Origin: Magnolia sinica
Lineage: Eukaryota > Streptophyta > Magnoliopsida > Magnoliales > Magnoliaceae
Length of the DNA: 64,000 bases
Reading direction: 5' to 3'
NCBI RefSeq assembly: GCF_029962835.1
Contig: NC_080591.1
Coordinates: forward strand, 37,951,501 to 38,015,500
Shown here piece by piece: positions 37,101 to 49,100 of the stretch (position 1 is its first letter; each line of letters begins with the position of its first letter). Made by a program: the position numbers and the translations under genes. The notes below the pieces were generated by a model that was not told where the DNA came from, did no database searches, and worked only from the letters and a program-made list of their open reading frames with translations.

Positions 37101-40100
37101 TCACTCTCTCTCTCTCTCAATCTCTTCTTTCCCCCTTTCCCTCTTTTTTTCTTTTCTCTTCTTTCCCTCTTTTTTTCTTTTCGTTTCCCTCTCCCCATTT
37201 TTTTTTAATACTGCTGTAGGTACGTGTCACGCAAAGACGAGCGCTGACACTCCTCGAGGTCCGAGTTGTACGAACGGTTCAAAGGAGATCAAAGTTATAT
37301 GGGCTCCACAGTGATGTATTTATTACATCTACACTGTTCATCTATTTTCAGAGATCATTTTAGAGCACCACCCAAAAAATGAATTATATCCAGAGATCAT
37401 TTGGACCACACCAAAAATAGCAACAGAGATAATGATTTTCAGGGTTAAATAATTCGTAGGGCGCACGGTAACGTTTATTTTCCATCCAATCTGATCAGAC
37501 CCGAGTGGGCCCCACTATGATGTATATTTTTTATCCATATCGTCCATCCATTTTGCCACATCATTTTAGGTCAGGATTCAAAAAATTAGTAATATCCAAA
37601 TCTTAGGTGGACCACACCATAGGAAAAAGTGGTTATAGAATGCTCACCATTAAAATTTTCTTAAAGTCCACTGTAATGTTTATTTTCAATCTAACCTATT
37701 AATTGGGTCACATTGACATGGTTAAAGGGAAAACACACATGTCAGCTTGATCTAAAACTTTTTTAGCCCCCAATAAATTTTTAACGGTGAACATTTAATT
37801 ATTGTTGTTTTTTATGGTGCAATCCACCTGAGCTTTGGATGTGCCTCATTTTTGGGCTCATGCCCTAAAATTATTTGGCAAAATGAATGGACGTTGTGGA
37901 TATAACACATTCATCACGGGTGGGGCCCAAAAAACTTTGACATGTGTGCTGCACTTTACATCTGAGTCCCTCCTAATTCAAGCCTTAAAAAATTGTACAC
38001 GAGACATATATTAACTTAAAATTTGACAATTAAATTATGGACTGCAATTGCTAACTCACAATGCCAAAATCAAATTACTTGAATAGTTTTAATTGTTAAT
38101 TTGTGAGCTTTTGTTTTTTTAAATAGGGCCTTTTGATTTATTTATTTATTTTTATGATTCACTATCCAATAAATGTCCACCAATTTATAAGTGGGATAAT
38201 GACAATAAATGACATGAATTTGAGGCTGATTTGGAGAATAGATTGGTCCTCCAAGTCAGCCCCAAATTGGTAACGCCATCTACCTGAATTTAATTTCATT
38301 TTTTTTTAAAGAACTATTGGGAGAAATGATATCAAGTTGTCAAATATAAAAATTACATATTTAAAAAAATTAAATATATGAATTTTGTAGTCAAATTCAA
38401 GTTACCTGGTTAAAAATTAATTAGATAGTCCGATACAACTTCTCACCAAAGAGTGGACCGTTACACCACCATAAACGTTTTCCAATTTATAAATGAATGG
38501 ATATTTGGAATGCTTGGAATATTTCGGATTTAATCAATATTTTTTCATATTTTTTTGGCAAAAAAAAAATTGCGCCATTACGGGCCGTTACGCCTCCGTA
38601 TCGCCGTTACGCCCCCGTATCCGTATCGGTTTCGGAGGGCACCGTTACGCCAACCGATACCAATACAGGACACCTTGATTAAGGGGCAGGAACATACCTC
38701 TTGCAAGCTCAAGAAAAGATTCAATCAATTAAAAAAAACTGAACATTGGAGCTCCGTAGCTGTACAAATGGGAGAAGGAGAAAATCATTTCAACTCCACA
38801 ATGCTCTTGAAAATACAACAAATGGACCTTTTTGTAAGGTCGACTAATTAGCCGAAATCTCCCCTTGAATGGCCTTCCAGATCAAGAGAATTGATGATGG
38901 GTTTTGGGTAGGGGTGCTTGTGTCGCATATAGGGTTTGAAAGAGGGGTTATCAAAAAAAATTTCGTTTAATTCTAGTTTTAAATATTTTTTTACTCAGTG
39001 AGTTTCACACCAAATTTAACAATGGGCCACCGCCATTTAAAGTAAAAATAAACAAATGAAATTTTGGTTTTAACTTTTACATTTTAACTTTTTTTTTTTT
39101 ACAATGAGTTTTACACAATTTGATACACTAAACTTTTAAACAAACTATACATTGTAGCGTATGCTACATGCTACGTAGCTATAGCACACACTACGACCCC
39201 TATGCACTATTTAGTAATGCCGCATAGTGTTATGGCTATGCTATGCTATGTAGCGTGTACGCTACGAGTGCTATTTGAAACACTGGTCTATAAAGATCAA
39301 CAGTTTGCATGCAGGCTAAAAGTGGATGGGTTTATGGCTATAAGTAGGATTTTGGCTTGGGAATTGGGACAGATTTGACAAAGATTGGAGCATGGTTTTG
39401 AGAAGGTGTTCCATATCCGTTATGATATGGTTGTAAAGGGCGATACGTATAGGTAATAGTTGTGTCCATTACATGATACGGGGGTGAAATGGGGTAATGG
39501 GTTTTTTGGGACCGTATCGGCCGTTACGGGGGACGTAAAGGCCGTTATAGGGGACGTAAAGGCCGTTACAGGGCATGACGATTGTTACCCTTGAAATAAT
39601 CGAAAAGCGATCACTTTTTTTTTTCTATTTAAATAAAAAAAAAATTCCCTCATTTTGCTATTTTTCACATTCTGAAAACTTTCTTATAAATCATTCTACA
39701 TCAGATTTCGACTACTCTTACTATAGTTTTTAGGATTAAAATCGTAGATTGAAGCGATTTGAGCGAACAAAAGCTCCAAGGTCCATTTTTTTTCAATTTT
39801 TTTTTTTTAAAAAAATAGTATTTATGCCTTTTTTCCAATTTCTAGTTATAATGCTTGACTGTGATGTGTAAACATTAGAAACATGTAACCATGTTCATAA
39901 ATTCACCAGACAACTTGATACAACACTCTAACTAGAGAGTGGACTTTTACCCTACCATAAACATGTTTCAAACAAAAAACAAATACATATTTGAAATATT
40001 TACATTATTCTAGATTTTCTAGATATTTTTTCAGAATTTTTTGGACAATTTTTTTTCCCACCGTTATGGGTGCCGTAATGGTTGTTACGACCTTGTATTG

Positions 40101-43100
40101 ACTATTACGGTCGATACTCGTATTGGTAATAGTGGTGACCATTATGGCCGCCATTACTGATACATAATACCTTGTTTGAGATTGGGAAAGAAAAGAAACA
40201 TGAGAAAACAAGAGAACAAGAAAAGATAGGTTCTAGACTTGCTCTAATACCAAGGTTATGCAACTGACTCAAAAGAATGAACCTAATTGTAGAATGGAAT
40301 TCTACACACTTGATTGATTTATCAAAATCACAAACAAGGGTGTAAGAGGATCCACACACACAAGTAGTAAGAATAAACAGAAGATTGCGAGCTAGCTCAA
40401 CAGTCCCCAATATTACTACCATAGTAACAAAAGCTCACATAAAATTTTGGTCAAAAGAATATATCATAAATCTATTATTACATGTGGCATGTAGCCTTAT
40501 TTATAGAGTGGAGTACTAGGTCTCTTTCATCTAACTGTTAATGGTCAATACTCCTAATGAGATGTTACTTCCTAACAAAACAACAATAAAAAGAAAACTT
40601 ATGGAAAAAAAAAGAGGAAAACTAACCAGAAATAGATAAGGACCCTAGCCATGTGTGCTTAAGTGGGACCCCATCTGGTCCTCTTGTGTACGCATTTGGA
40701 AGTGCACATATTGGTTGATGTATGATTGCTAACCTAAGCCTCCATTCCCTTGCACCTCAATCCAAGTCCTCTAGGCCTTATCCTCATGTTTGTCCCTTCA
40801 ACCCTAATCAAAGTTCTCCTCAACGGAGCCATTTGTAGTCTTCATTTCACATAACCAAACCATTTCTATCTCTTTAGAGGACCTGATTCTTAATTTTATC
40901 CTTCCTAGTCTTCCCACACATCCTTGGTAAGGGAATTAGCCTTCATACGCTTCCTCTCACAACTCTTATCCAAATCCTTTTAAGTCTTATCCTTTCATAC
41001 GACCTTTCAGCGCTAAGCTGTTTTGGTTCGAGCTTATGTGACTTCAAGAGGAGGGTTTTGCAGAGTTAGTAAGAAGTGGTAACAATTGTTTGAGGTTGAG
41101 GGCTTTGTTGGCTTCATTCAATTTCAAAACCTCTTAAGCTTTTGAAAAGGAATTGACTAGAGAAAGGAGGTGTTGAAGGAGAGGGAAGTAGAAGCAGTGG
41201 TTATCCTATGGGAAATCCAAGCTTTGATTTAAAAGAGGGTGGTGAGATTTTGGAGGAAGAGAAGGCCACGCTTGCAAACCTTTCTCTTGAATATATTAAT
41301 TGTCTAAAGGAAAAAGAGATAAAATGGAGGCAGTGCTCATAAGCGACGTGGCTAAAAGAAGAGGCCAAAAACACTGAGTTTTTCCAAGAGTTGCTAGTGC
41401 GTGGGCTTAGTGTTGTCAAAATCCTAGGATTTACTATTTACGATATATGATTTTAGTCGAATCTTAAGCAAAACTATTTGAATCCCAACCTTAAATCCCT
41501 TTTTATATGAATCCTACGATTCTATGATATGAATCTTGCAATTTACGATTCAAATCACGATTTATGATTCAAATTATACTTGTTCTTTTCTATTTTAAGA
41601 TTCGCTTGGCTTTCATTTTATATTTTAAAATTGTTGGGGGCTTTAAGATTATTTATAGAAGGTAAATTATTTTATTTATACTTTATATATTCTCTTCAAC
41701 ATTAAATCATGTAGCTTCTTTTTTTTTTTTTTATTTCTTTTTTTTTTTTTGTGATTTCTTATTTAATTGGTTGAAACACCAAATTTAATTATGTCTTACT
41801 TGTAATGTTTTAATGGATGGTTACAATCATGCTGACTTATATGTATTATCGAATGATGTTTGGAAATTAAAATATCTTTTTTTCTTCGGTCTACAATATC
41901 AATGGCTGCTTTTCCACCGTGGTTCTACATTCAAGAAAGGTAACAAGAACATAAATTATTAAAGGATCCTAGTATTTTTTAAGGAAAAAATTCTTGAAAG
42001 ACAAAATAATAATAATAATAAAGGAATAAGAATCATTTAACACCATCATGACAAGGTATTACTTGGTGCACATTGATGGCAAAAGGATGATGAGTTTTTT
42101 TTTTAGAAAATTATGATTTAATTATTTTTACAAAAATCTCACGATTCATGATTCGATATGATTCAAACCCTACTACGATTTGCAATACGATAACAATTTT
42201 GACAACATTGCCTGGGCTAGGAAAGGTGTACCAAAACGGTAACGGTGGACGTTACAGCCCTCGTATCGACCGTTACAACCATTTTTTATTTTTTGAAAAA
42301 TGCTGTTACTAGGCTGATACGGGACCGTTACGGCCCATTTTTCTATAACGGCCATTACATTACTGATTTTGAATACCTTGGGCCTAGGCATATATGATTC
42401 ACATTGTGTTGGTGGACAAAAACAAGGTAGAAGAAAAGAATTAGGTGTGCGACTCTATAATGCAACATTATAGGAAGATGCTCATGGATAAAGGTTGGGT
42501 GAGGCCTTGGTTGGATAATCTTCAATTTAATCAACTTTCTCTTGTGGTTGTGAATGGTCTAGAAAAGCCCTTCCTGAGGTCAAAGTTGTTGTTAACACTT
42601 TGGGTAGGGAAAATGTTGTAGGTCCAGATGGCGTCCCATTGGTGTCTTTTGGTAGTGAAAGATGACGTGCTCAATTTCTTATCCAATTTTTGGGTGAGTG
42701 GCTGGATTTAGTTAGAGTTTGGGGTATTGTTCATTGCTATCATTCCGAAGGTCCAAGGTGCCTAGTGTTTATGAGATTTTAGCCCTATTAAATAAGGGGT
42801 CCTCGTAAGATCCTTGCTAAAATTCTGGCTTCTAGATTTCGGACGATGTCAAGGAATGCCATTTCCGAATCCCAAGGTGTGTTCTTGTAAGGTGCATTTA
42901 TGGCTACGATGCAAATATTGGATAGTGCTTTTATTATATACAAGTGCGTAGACTCGCAATACATGGAAAATGAAAGGGAATAATTTGCAATCTGGACATC
43001 GAGAATATGTGTGATCATGTGAACTAGGACTTCCCAGACTACATGTTGGGGAGGCCGAGGTGTGGTCAGAAATGGAGGAGATTGATTCAATAATTTCTTC

Positions 43101-46100
43101 GATTAGTTAATTTTTTTGTACTTGTCAATGGATCTACCAAAGGCTTATTTTAGGCGTTAAGAGGTCTTAGGTAGGGAGACCTGCTATCTCCCTTTTGTTG
43201 GTTGTAGTCACTAAAGCTTTTTTTGGTAGTTGTTGAAGCTTTGAGTAAGATTATGGAAAAAAGTCAATCTATTGGGTTGATTAGTTGTTTCAGGATGGAG
43301 AATGCTGATTTTCATATCTCGTATCTTTAGTTTGCAGACCTTCTATTTTGCTATGCAAATGATGTGATGGTGGACAACCTAAGTAGTCAGGTGCTTTGAG
43401 GTGGTGTCCGGTTTAAAGGTTAATATTCTCAAGAGTGAGTTGTTGGACGTTCACACTTCTAAAGATTAGGTGGAGAGATTGGTGAAGGCGTTTAAATGTC
43501 GGGCTCGGTCTCTTCCGTCACTGTATCTCTGTTTCCAGAGATGAAGTTCTTTGGTCACACCTTGTAGGAGGAACCTAACGGATGAGTTCATTCAGCTATT
43601 ACCAAGGCTCCATCATGCAAGGCTGCTTTTGGCGAGAGTGCTTTCGATGATGTGGACCAATGTCAAATCTAGATGGCTATCTATTTGATTTTTCTATAGG
43701 ATGGTGACCAATTGCTTGTTAGGTGTGAGGTGTGGTCATACCTCCTACATTTGGTCCTATGGGGCTCCTCCCAAGGTCACGACTTTTGCTTGGTTAGTGG
43801 GAAGGAATAGAGCATGCACTATAGATAACCTGCAACGATGAGCGTTGATGATCCCCAATTGATCCCCAATTGTTGCATTATGTGTATGAAGGATGTGGAG
43901 TTGGTAAACCACTTGTTCATTCACTTGAAAGATGTGAAAAAGATTTGTTATTTTCATTCACTACGCATTCACTTGAAAGATGTGAAAAAGACTTGTTATT
44001 TTCAACACCTCTTGCGTGATGCCGGGGTCTATTGATGATCTCTTCGTAGTGTGGCATAGGGGAGCAGTAGGTAGCAAAGAAAGGGTATTATGGTGGTTAG
44101 TTTTGTTGGTTGTAATGTGGGGTTTGAGAGAGAGGGGGTGGGGGGATGTTTTTTAAAAGGGGTGAAGTTTGATGTTTTAGATTGGGTAATTGTATTATTG
44201 CCATCAATCATAGTGATTGGTTTGACATGGCAAGGCCTTTGTTGTAGTTTGACGCCTTTTTGGTGTTTTTTTCAATAAAGTTCTGTTACCTTTCAAATAA
44301 AAGGGTGGATTATTAGGAAAATGGCATACTTTTACATGCGACCAATATGCGATCGTATATTTCCCAACAATCAGAAATATGACCTTTGAGAGCAATTTAT
44401 TTTTTATTTTTTAAATTTGGGGCACTTTTGCCTATAAATAGCCATTCAGACCCCCTCCATTTTCACTATTCTTTACTCCAAAGCTCCAAATCTCTCAGTT
44501 TTTCTCTCGTACTTAAATTTTTCTAAAACTATTTTAAGCATGTTTAATTTTTATATTTTGTTAAGTTGTACTTATTTTTTGTCAATTGTATTTGTAAATT
44601 AAGTTGTAAGTTGTAATTTATAACTTGTTTCAAATTATCCATTTATCAATAAAATTTCTATGTTGAATTTTTTAATAATTAATTCTCTCTTAATGTAGCT
44701 TGATTGTTTTGTTAAAATTATGTAAATATAAGAAGTAATTCTATCTCCAGATTTTATGTATTCAACTTTTATGCAGATTTCTGTGGTATTTTCTCTTCTT
44801 AGTGAGGACTTAATTGCATGAACCTTCTATCTTGGTGCCTCTCTCACTTCGGACCACACCTTGGACTTACTCACCTGCTCCTGCTTCGAACCACATTTCA
44901 GACTCACACTACTCCTTCCCAGCTGTTTATACTTGTCAGCATTTTGGAATAGAAGCTTCCTGCTCCCTTGCCCAAATTTGTTGCCACTTCCCTTCATGCT
45001 TGGTTCAGTTATAAGTGAGGGGATGCTGTGGGATTTTGGGAAAGTTTATGGATGGGGAAAGAATCCTCGTGGTCAAATGCACAATGACAAACCAATCCAT
45101 TTTTCATCCATTGTGTTCTGGTTCATAAAATTTAGCCATACTTTCTCAATCTCTTTGGTGTTTCATGATCATGCATAAAAAAGGTTGGGGGTGTGACAAG
45201 AACAATGACTGCAGTATCGATAATATTGGCCGATATTATTGATATTGCATAGTACTGATAAGACACCATTCCTTTAGTTGGGAAACTTCCCAATTTCGGT
45301 CAATATATTGCAGATTGATGGAACTTTTCGAAATTAAAAAAAAATATATTCTTAATTAAAAATGTCAAAAATTAATTAACAATAATTTGATTTGAAAACA
45401 ATTAGATTGACTAGATGTTATGTATGCCCAATATTTTGTATTCATGAGTGTATATTGATTTTAACATCACCCACTTGTTTATTTATTTTCTAAATTAAAT
45501 TAAATTATTAATACATTATAAAAAATAATTTAAAAAATATACTTTTAAATAAATGCACCATAGATTGTAGAACATATCCAGTGTCAGTATTTAGTACATT
45601 GAATGTGCCGATAAGTGATATGAATTATAGAAATATTAGTGATTTCTTTATTTTTTTAAAACTTTTATATGCATTGTTTTTTGATACGGTTGCATCACTT
45701 CTATCTGACATCGCATGGTTTTAGTACCCTATGCCAAGAAAATTTATTGTACGTACTTGATTTTTGTAATATTATGAATTCTAAGTGTGTAATGCCGTCT
45801 TTTTGAACATCCCTTAAAGTTTCATTGAAAAATTCAATCAACTTTCCATTGTTTCCTAAAAATAGCAATATTATGTTATACATCTCTGATATTTCCCATG
45901 CGATACCCGATACGTTTCCGTATCTCAAGGGTGCGATACATCCGTCGATACTGATAGTAAAAACATTGGGCAAGAACAAGGTAATGGGCGAAGAAAGGGA
46001 AATGATATTTTTCAGATGTTTCCCATTGCTCTCAGAGTTTGGAAAGTGGGTAATAACTGAATATTTAATGATGTGAAGGCCCTATTGTACAGCATGGTTA

Positions 46101-49100
46101 GCCAAAAGGGAAAAAAGAAAAAGAAAAGGAAAAAAGAGTAGCCTAATGAAGTGGGCTCTTATTAGGCCCAAATTCAAAGGAGTATCATCATGTCAAGGGA
46201 TAAAGTTGTTTCTAGTTGGACAATCCTGCCTATTATGTTCATGGATGGCTCCTCTTGGAAACCAATAGCCTTGTGTAATTGACGGAGTTTTAAGGGATCA
46301 CTCAATTCACAAAGGTCTGGTTCAGATGTCCCTTTACAGTCCTGCTGTTTGGATTGGAGGGTAGAGGCTCTTTTGGAAGGTCTCCCAAAATATTTCTGGT
46401 CCTCAAATAAATGGAGGTGATTCAGGGAATATGGTTACTTGGGTGTCACTTGTGCGTTCTGAGGTTTGGAGATTTTCCTTTATGTTTTATTTTTATGAAA
46501 TCCGTGACTGCACCTTTAAGCTAAAGTGCTAAACTTTGTATCTAAGGGCTTGTTTGGATATGTGGAAAATGTGGGAAAGGAAACATTGTTTATTGGGAAA
46601 CTTTATTTTCAGGGAATTGTGGGAAAGGAATCTTGTTTTTTAATGTTTGTTTTTTAAATAAGATTTTCCTACAAAATTTGGGGCAATTTTCCAAATTTAT
46701 TGTTTGGCAAAATTAAAGAAGAAATTCTTGAGAAAATTTCCTTGGTAGTTATTGGCATGTGCGTGTGTCAGATTAACACATGACACATATTAGACGCTTG
46801 AAGATGGACGATGGCACATGTGGGTGCTTAAGCTTAATGGTGTCGCACATGACACATGAGGGGTTCTTGAAGTTGTATGGTGGTACTTGTGACACAAGCG
46901 ACACATTTGCACATTTGACGCCATCTGAGCACTTGAAGGTAGATGGTGGCACATTGGCACCTATGGCACGTATAGAGCAATTGAAGATGGACAATGGCAC
47001 ATGTGGGGCACCAGCGAAAGATGGATGGTGGCACATGTACAATACAATGGAAAGTTGACACATGACACACATGTGAGGCGCTTGTACATGTGGAGCCCAA
47101 GTGAAGATGGATGGTGGCACGTGTGGCATAGTAGAAAGTTTCAACAAAGAGAGGAAATGAGAAATGGTGTTTCCCACTAATTTCCACGAAAAAGCCTTCA
47201 CAAACAGTAGAAAGTTAGTTCATGGGAAATGGTGTTTTCTTTCCTTTCCATGAATCTAAACAGGCCCTAAAGGTGTCATCAAGCATTATATTTGTATTGG
47301 GAACACATGCCCCTACACCAAAGTATTCTTCTTTTAAATTCACTAATTCTCAGAATAAAACATATTGATTTCTGCACTAAATAAATAGCACTGTTATGAC
47401 AAGCATTTTTAATTTTTAATGGTTGTTGCAATAGGCTCAGGTTTCCAAATTTCCACTTTTATCATAGTAGCAGCTTCTGAAATTCTTTTGGTAACAGATA
47501 TTGTGATATGTTTCTTACATTTCCTTGACCTTTGTTTGATATTATCTCTAGCACTGCCATAAAAAGGGTACTTTCTTTGAATCCTACTTGCAGACACAAC
47601 TATTAATGCCAGAGCTTTTTGTACTGTCAGCTTTACACTGATTTATTATCATCTTCAAGTCTTTTCTTACTACCTCTATCGCATCCTTTTGGTTCTGCCA
47701 CTTGCCCTTTTCATTTCAACTTTCTTCTTTGAGTAAAAACTAAAAATGTGGCTTATTTTGGTAAGAAAAATTGTATCTTCAGTATATGTATTTTCTAATC
47801 ATTATTTTATCTGGTAATATACTGTGATACAAGGTGTTCCGTATCCGTTAAGATACGCCCGTAAAGGCCGATACATATAGGTAACGGCCATGACCATTAC
47901 GCGATACAGGGGTAAAACGGGGCAATTGATTTTTTGGGACCGTATCGGCCATTACGGTGGCCGTAAAGTCCGTTACAGGGCATGACGACCGTAACAACCA
48001 CTTATTTTATTTTATTTTTTCTATTTAGATCCATTTCTCCCTTTTTTTTCTTTTTACTTTCCTCATTTCAAAAACTCTTCTAGATCATTTTACAATAGAT
48101 TTCGACCACTCTTACTGTAGTTTTTAATATTAAAAGCGTAGATTGAAATGATTTGAGCGAATAGAAGCTCCGATGGCTTTTTTTTTTCAAAAAATTGAAA
48201 AAGTAGTATTTATGCATTTTTTCTTATTTATAGTTTTAATGCTTGATTGTGATGTGTAAGCATTAGATACATATAATCATGCTCACAAATTCACTAGACA
48301 ACCTGATACAACACTCTCACCAAAGAGTGAACCGCTCCACTACCATAAACATGTTCAAAACAAAAAAAATGAATACATATTTGGAATATCTACATTATTC
48401 TTGATTTTCTAAATATTTTTTCAGAATTTTTTGAGCAAAAGAAAATTTTCAACTGTTACGGTGGTCGTAACAGTCGTTACGCCCCCGTATCGGCTGTAAA
48501 TATCAGTAATGGTGGTGACCGTTAAGGCCACCATTAGCGATACGGAATACCTTGCTGTGATACGCTCCAGTATTTTCTAATCATGTTGTGTTTTAAGTTT
48601 TCTAATTATTTCTATCCATGGAGACTAAAAAGAGTCCAGTAGAATATTTACATTGTCTTTCGGTAGCTATTGCTTCTAATGCATATAGCCTTGGTATGTT
48701 TCTTTGTTTCATTGGAAAAGTGAATATTTTATGCACGTTATGTACAACTACAGATACACATGCACAAATATTTGTATAATGTGATATATGAATACACTTG
48801 TACATACATATGTGCATGTGCATATATTATATTTTTTGAATATTTGATGACATCTTATGTGGTGTTTGCAGCTCGAGGAAAATATGCACATACTTGCTCT
48901 TTCTGGTGGCTGGGTTAAACCAGTGGATGATTGGTCGGTTGAGTCTTCTACAACTCAGGCCACCACATGTGTTGTTGGACCAGCTAAAAAACGTGGACCC
49001 GTTAGAAAGAACAGGAAACAATCTGCTACATCTGAAATCACACCCGATGCAAGTTCCAGGAGTCACATTAACTGGTGGAGAGGTGGGAAACTATCGAAGC

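Larger units (their letters stand above)
41000..44305 (+). pseudogene. L1-type LINE remnant
   Basis: Decayed non-LTR reverse transcriptase ORF in + orientation. Blocks: KEKEIKWRQCS then TWLKEEAKNTEFF at 41310-41390; GLEKPF then GRENVVGPDGVPL at 42570-42650; KILASRF…NAISESQGVF at about 42810-42890; FADLLFCYANDVMVDN at about 43335-43380 (the FADD box with changes); VVSGLKVNILKSELL at 43405-43450. The zf-RVT end is APPKVTTFAWLVGRNRACTI with CCIMCMKDVELVNHLF at 43760-43925. A 3' tail with AATAAA-like text ends near 44305. Many stops. The endonuclease is missing. Split by two hAT-type insertions. Confidence 0.8.
28803..48871 (+). other. intron 3 (20,069 bp), transposon-filled
   Basis: Starts GTAAGT and ends TTTGCAG. 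Joining exon 3 to exon 4 gives LLLLELEENMHILALSGGW, the family's continuous block, so the large gap is a real intron. Its length comes from nested insertions listed separately. Confidence 0.88.

Noticed and set aside
36959-37198. Arg/Glu-rich - strand frame and Ser/Phe-rich + strand frame
   Set aside because: Translations of (CTT)n and (CT)n tracts inside a hAT-type element.
46773-47201. 142-codon - strand frame with repeated CHVPPSIF-like units
   Set aside because: The repetition comes from the minisatellite in the Harbinger-type MITE; no start context or homology.
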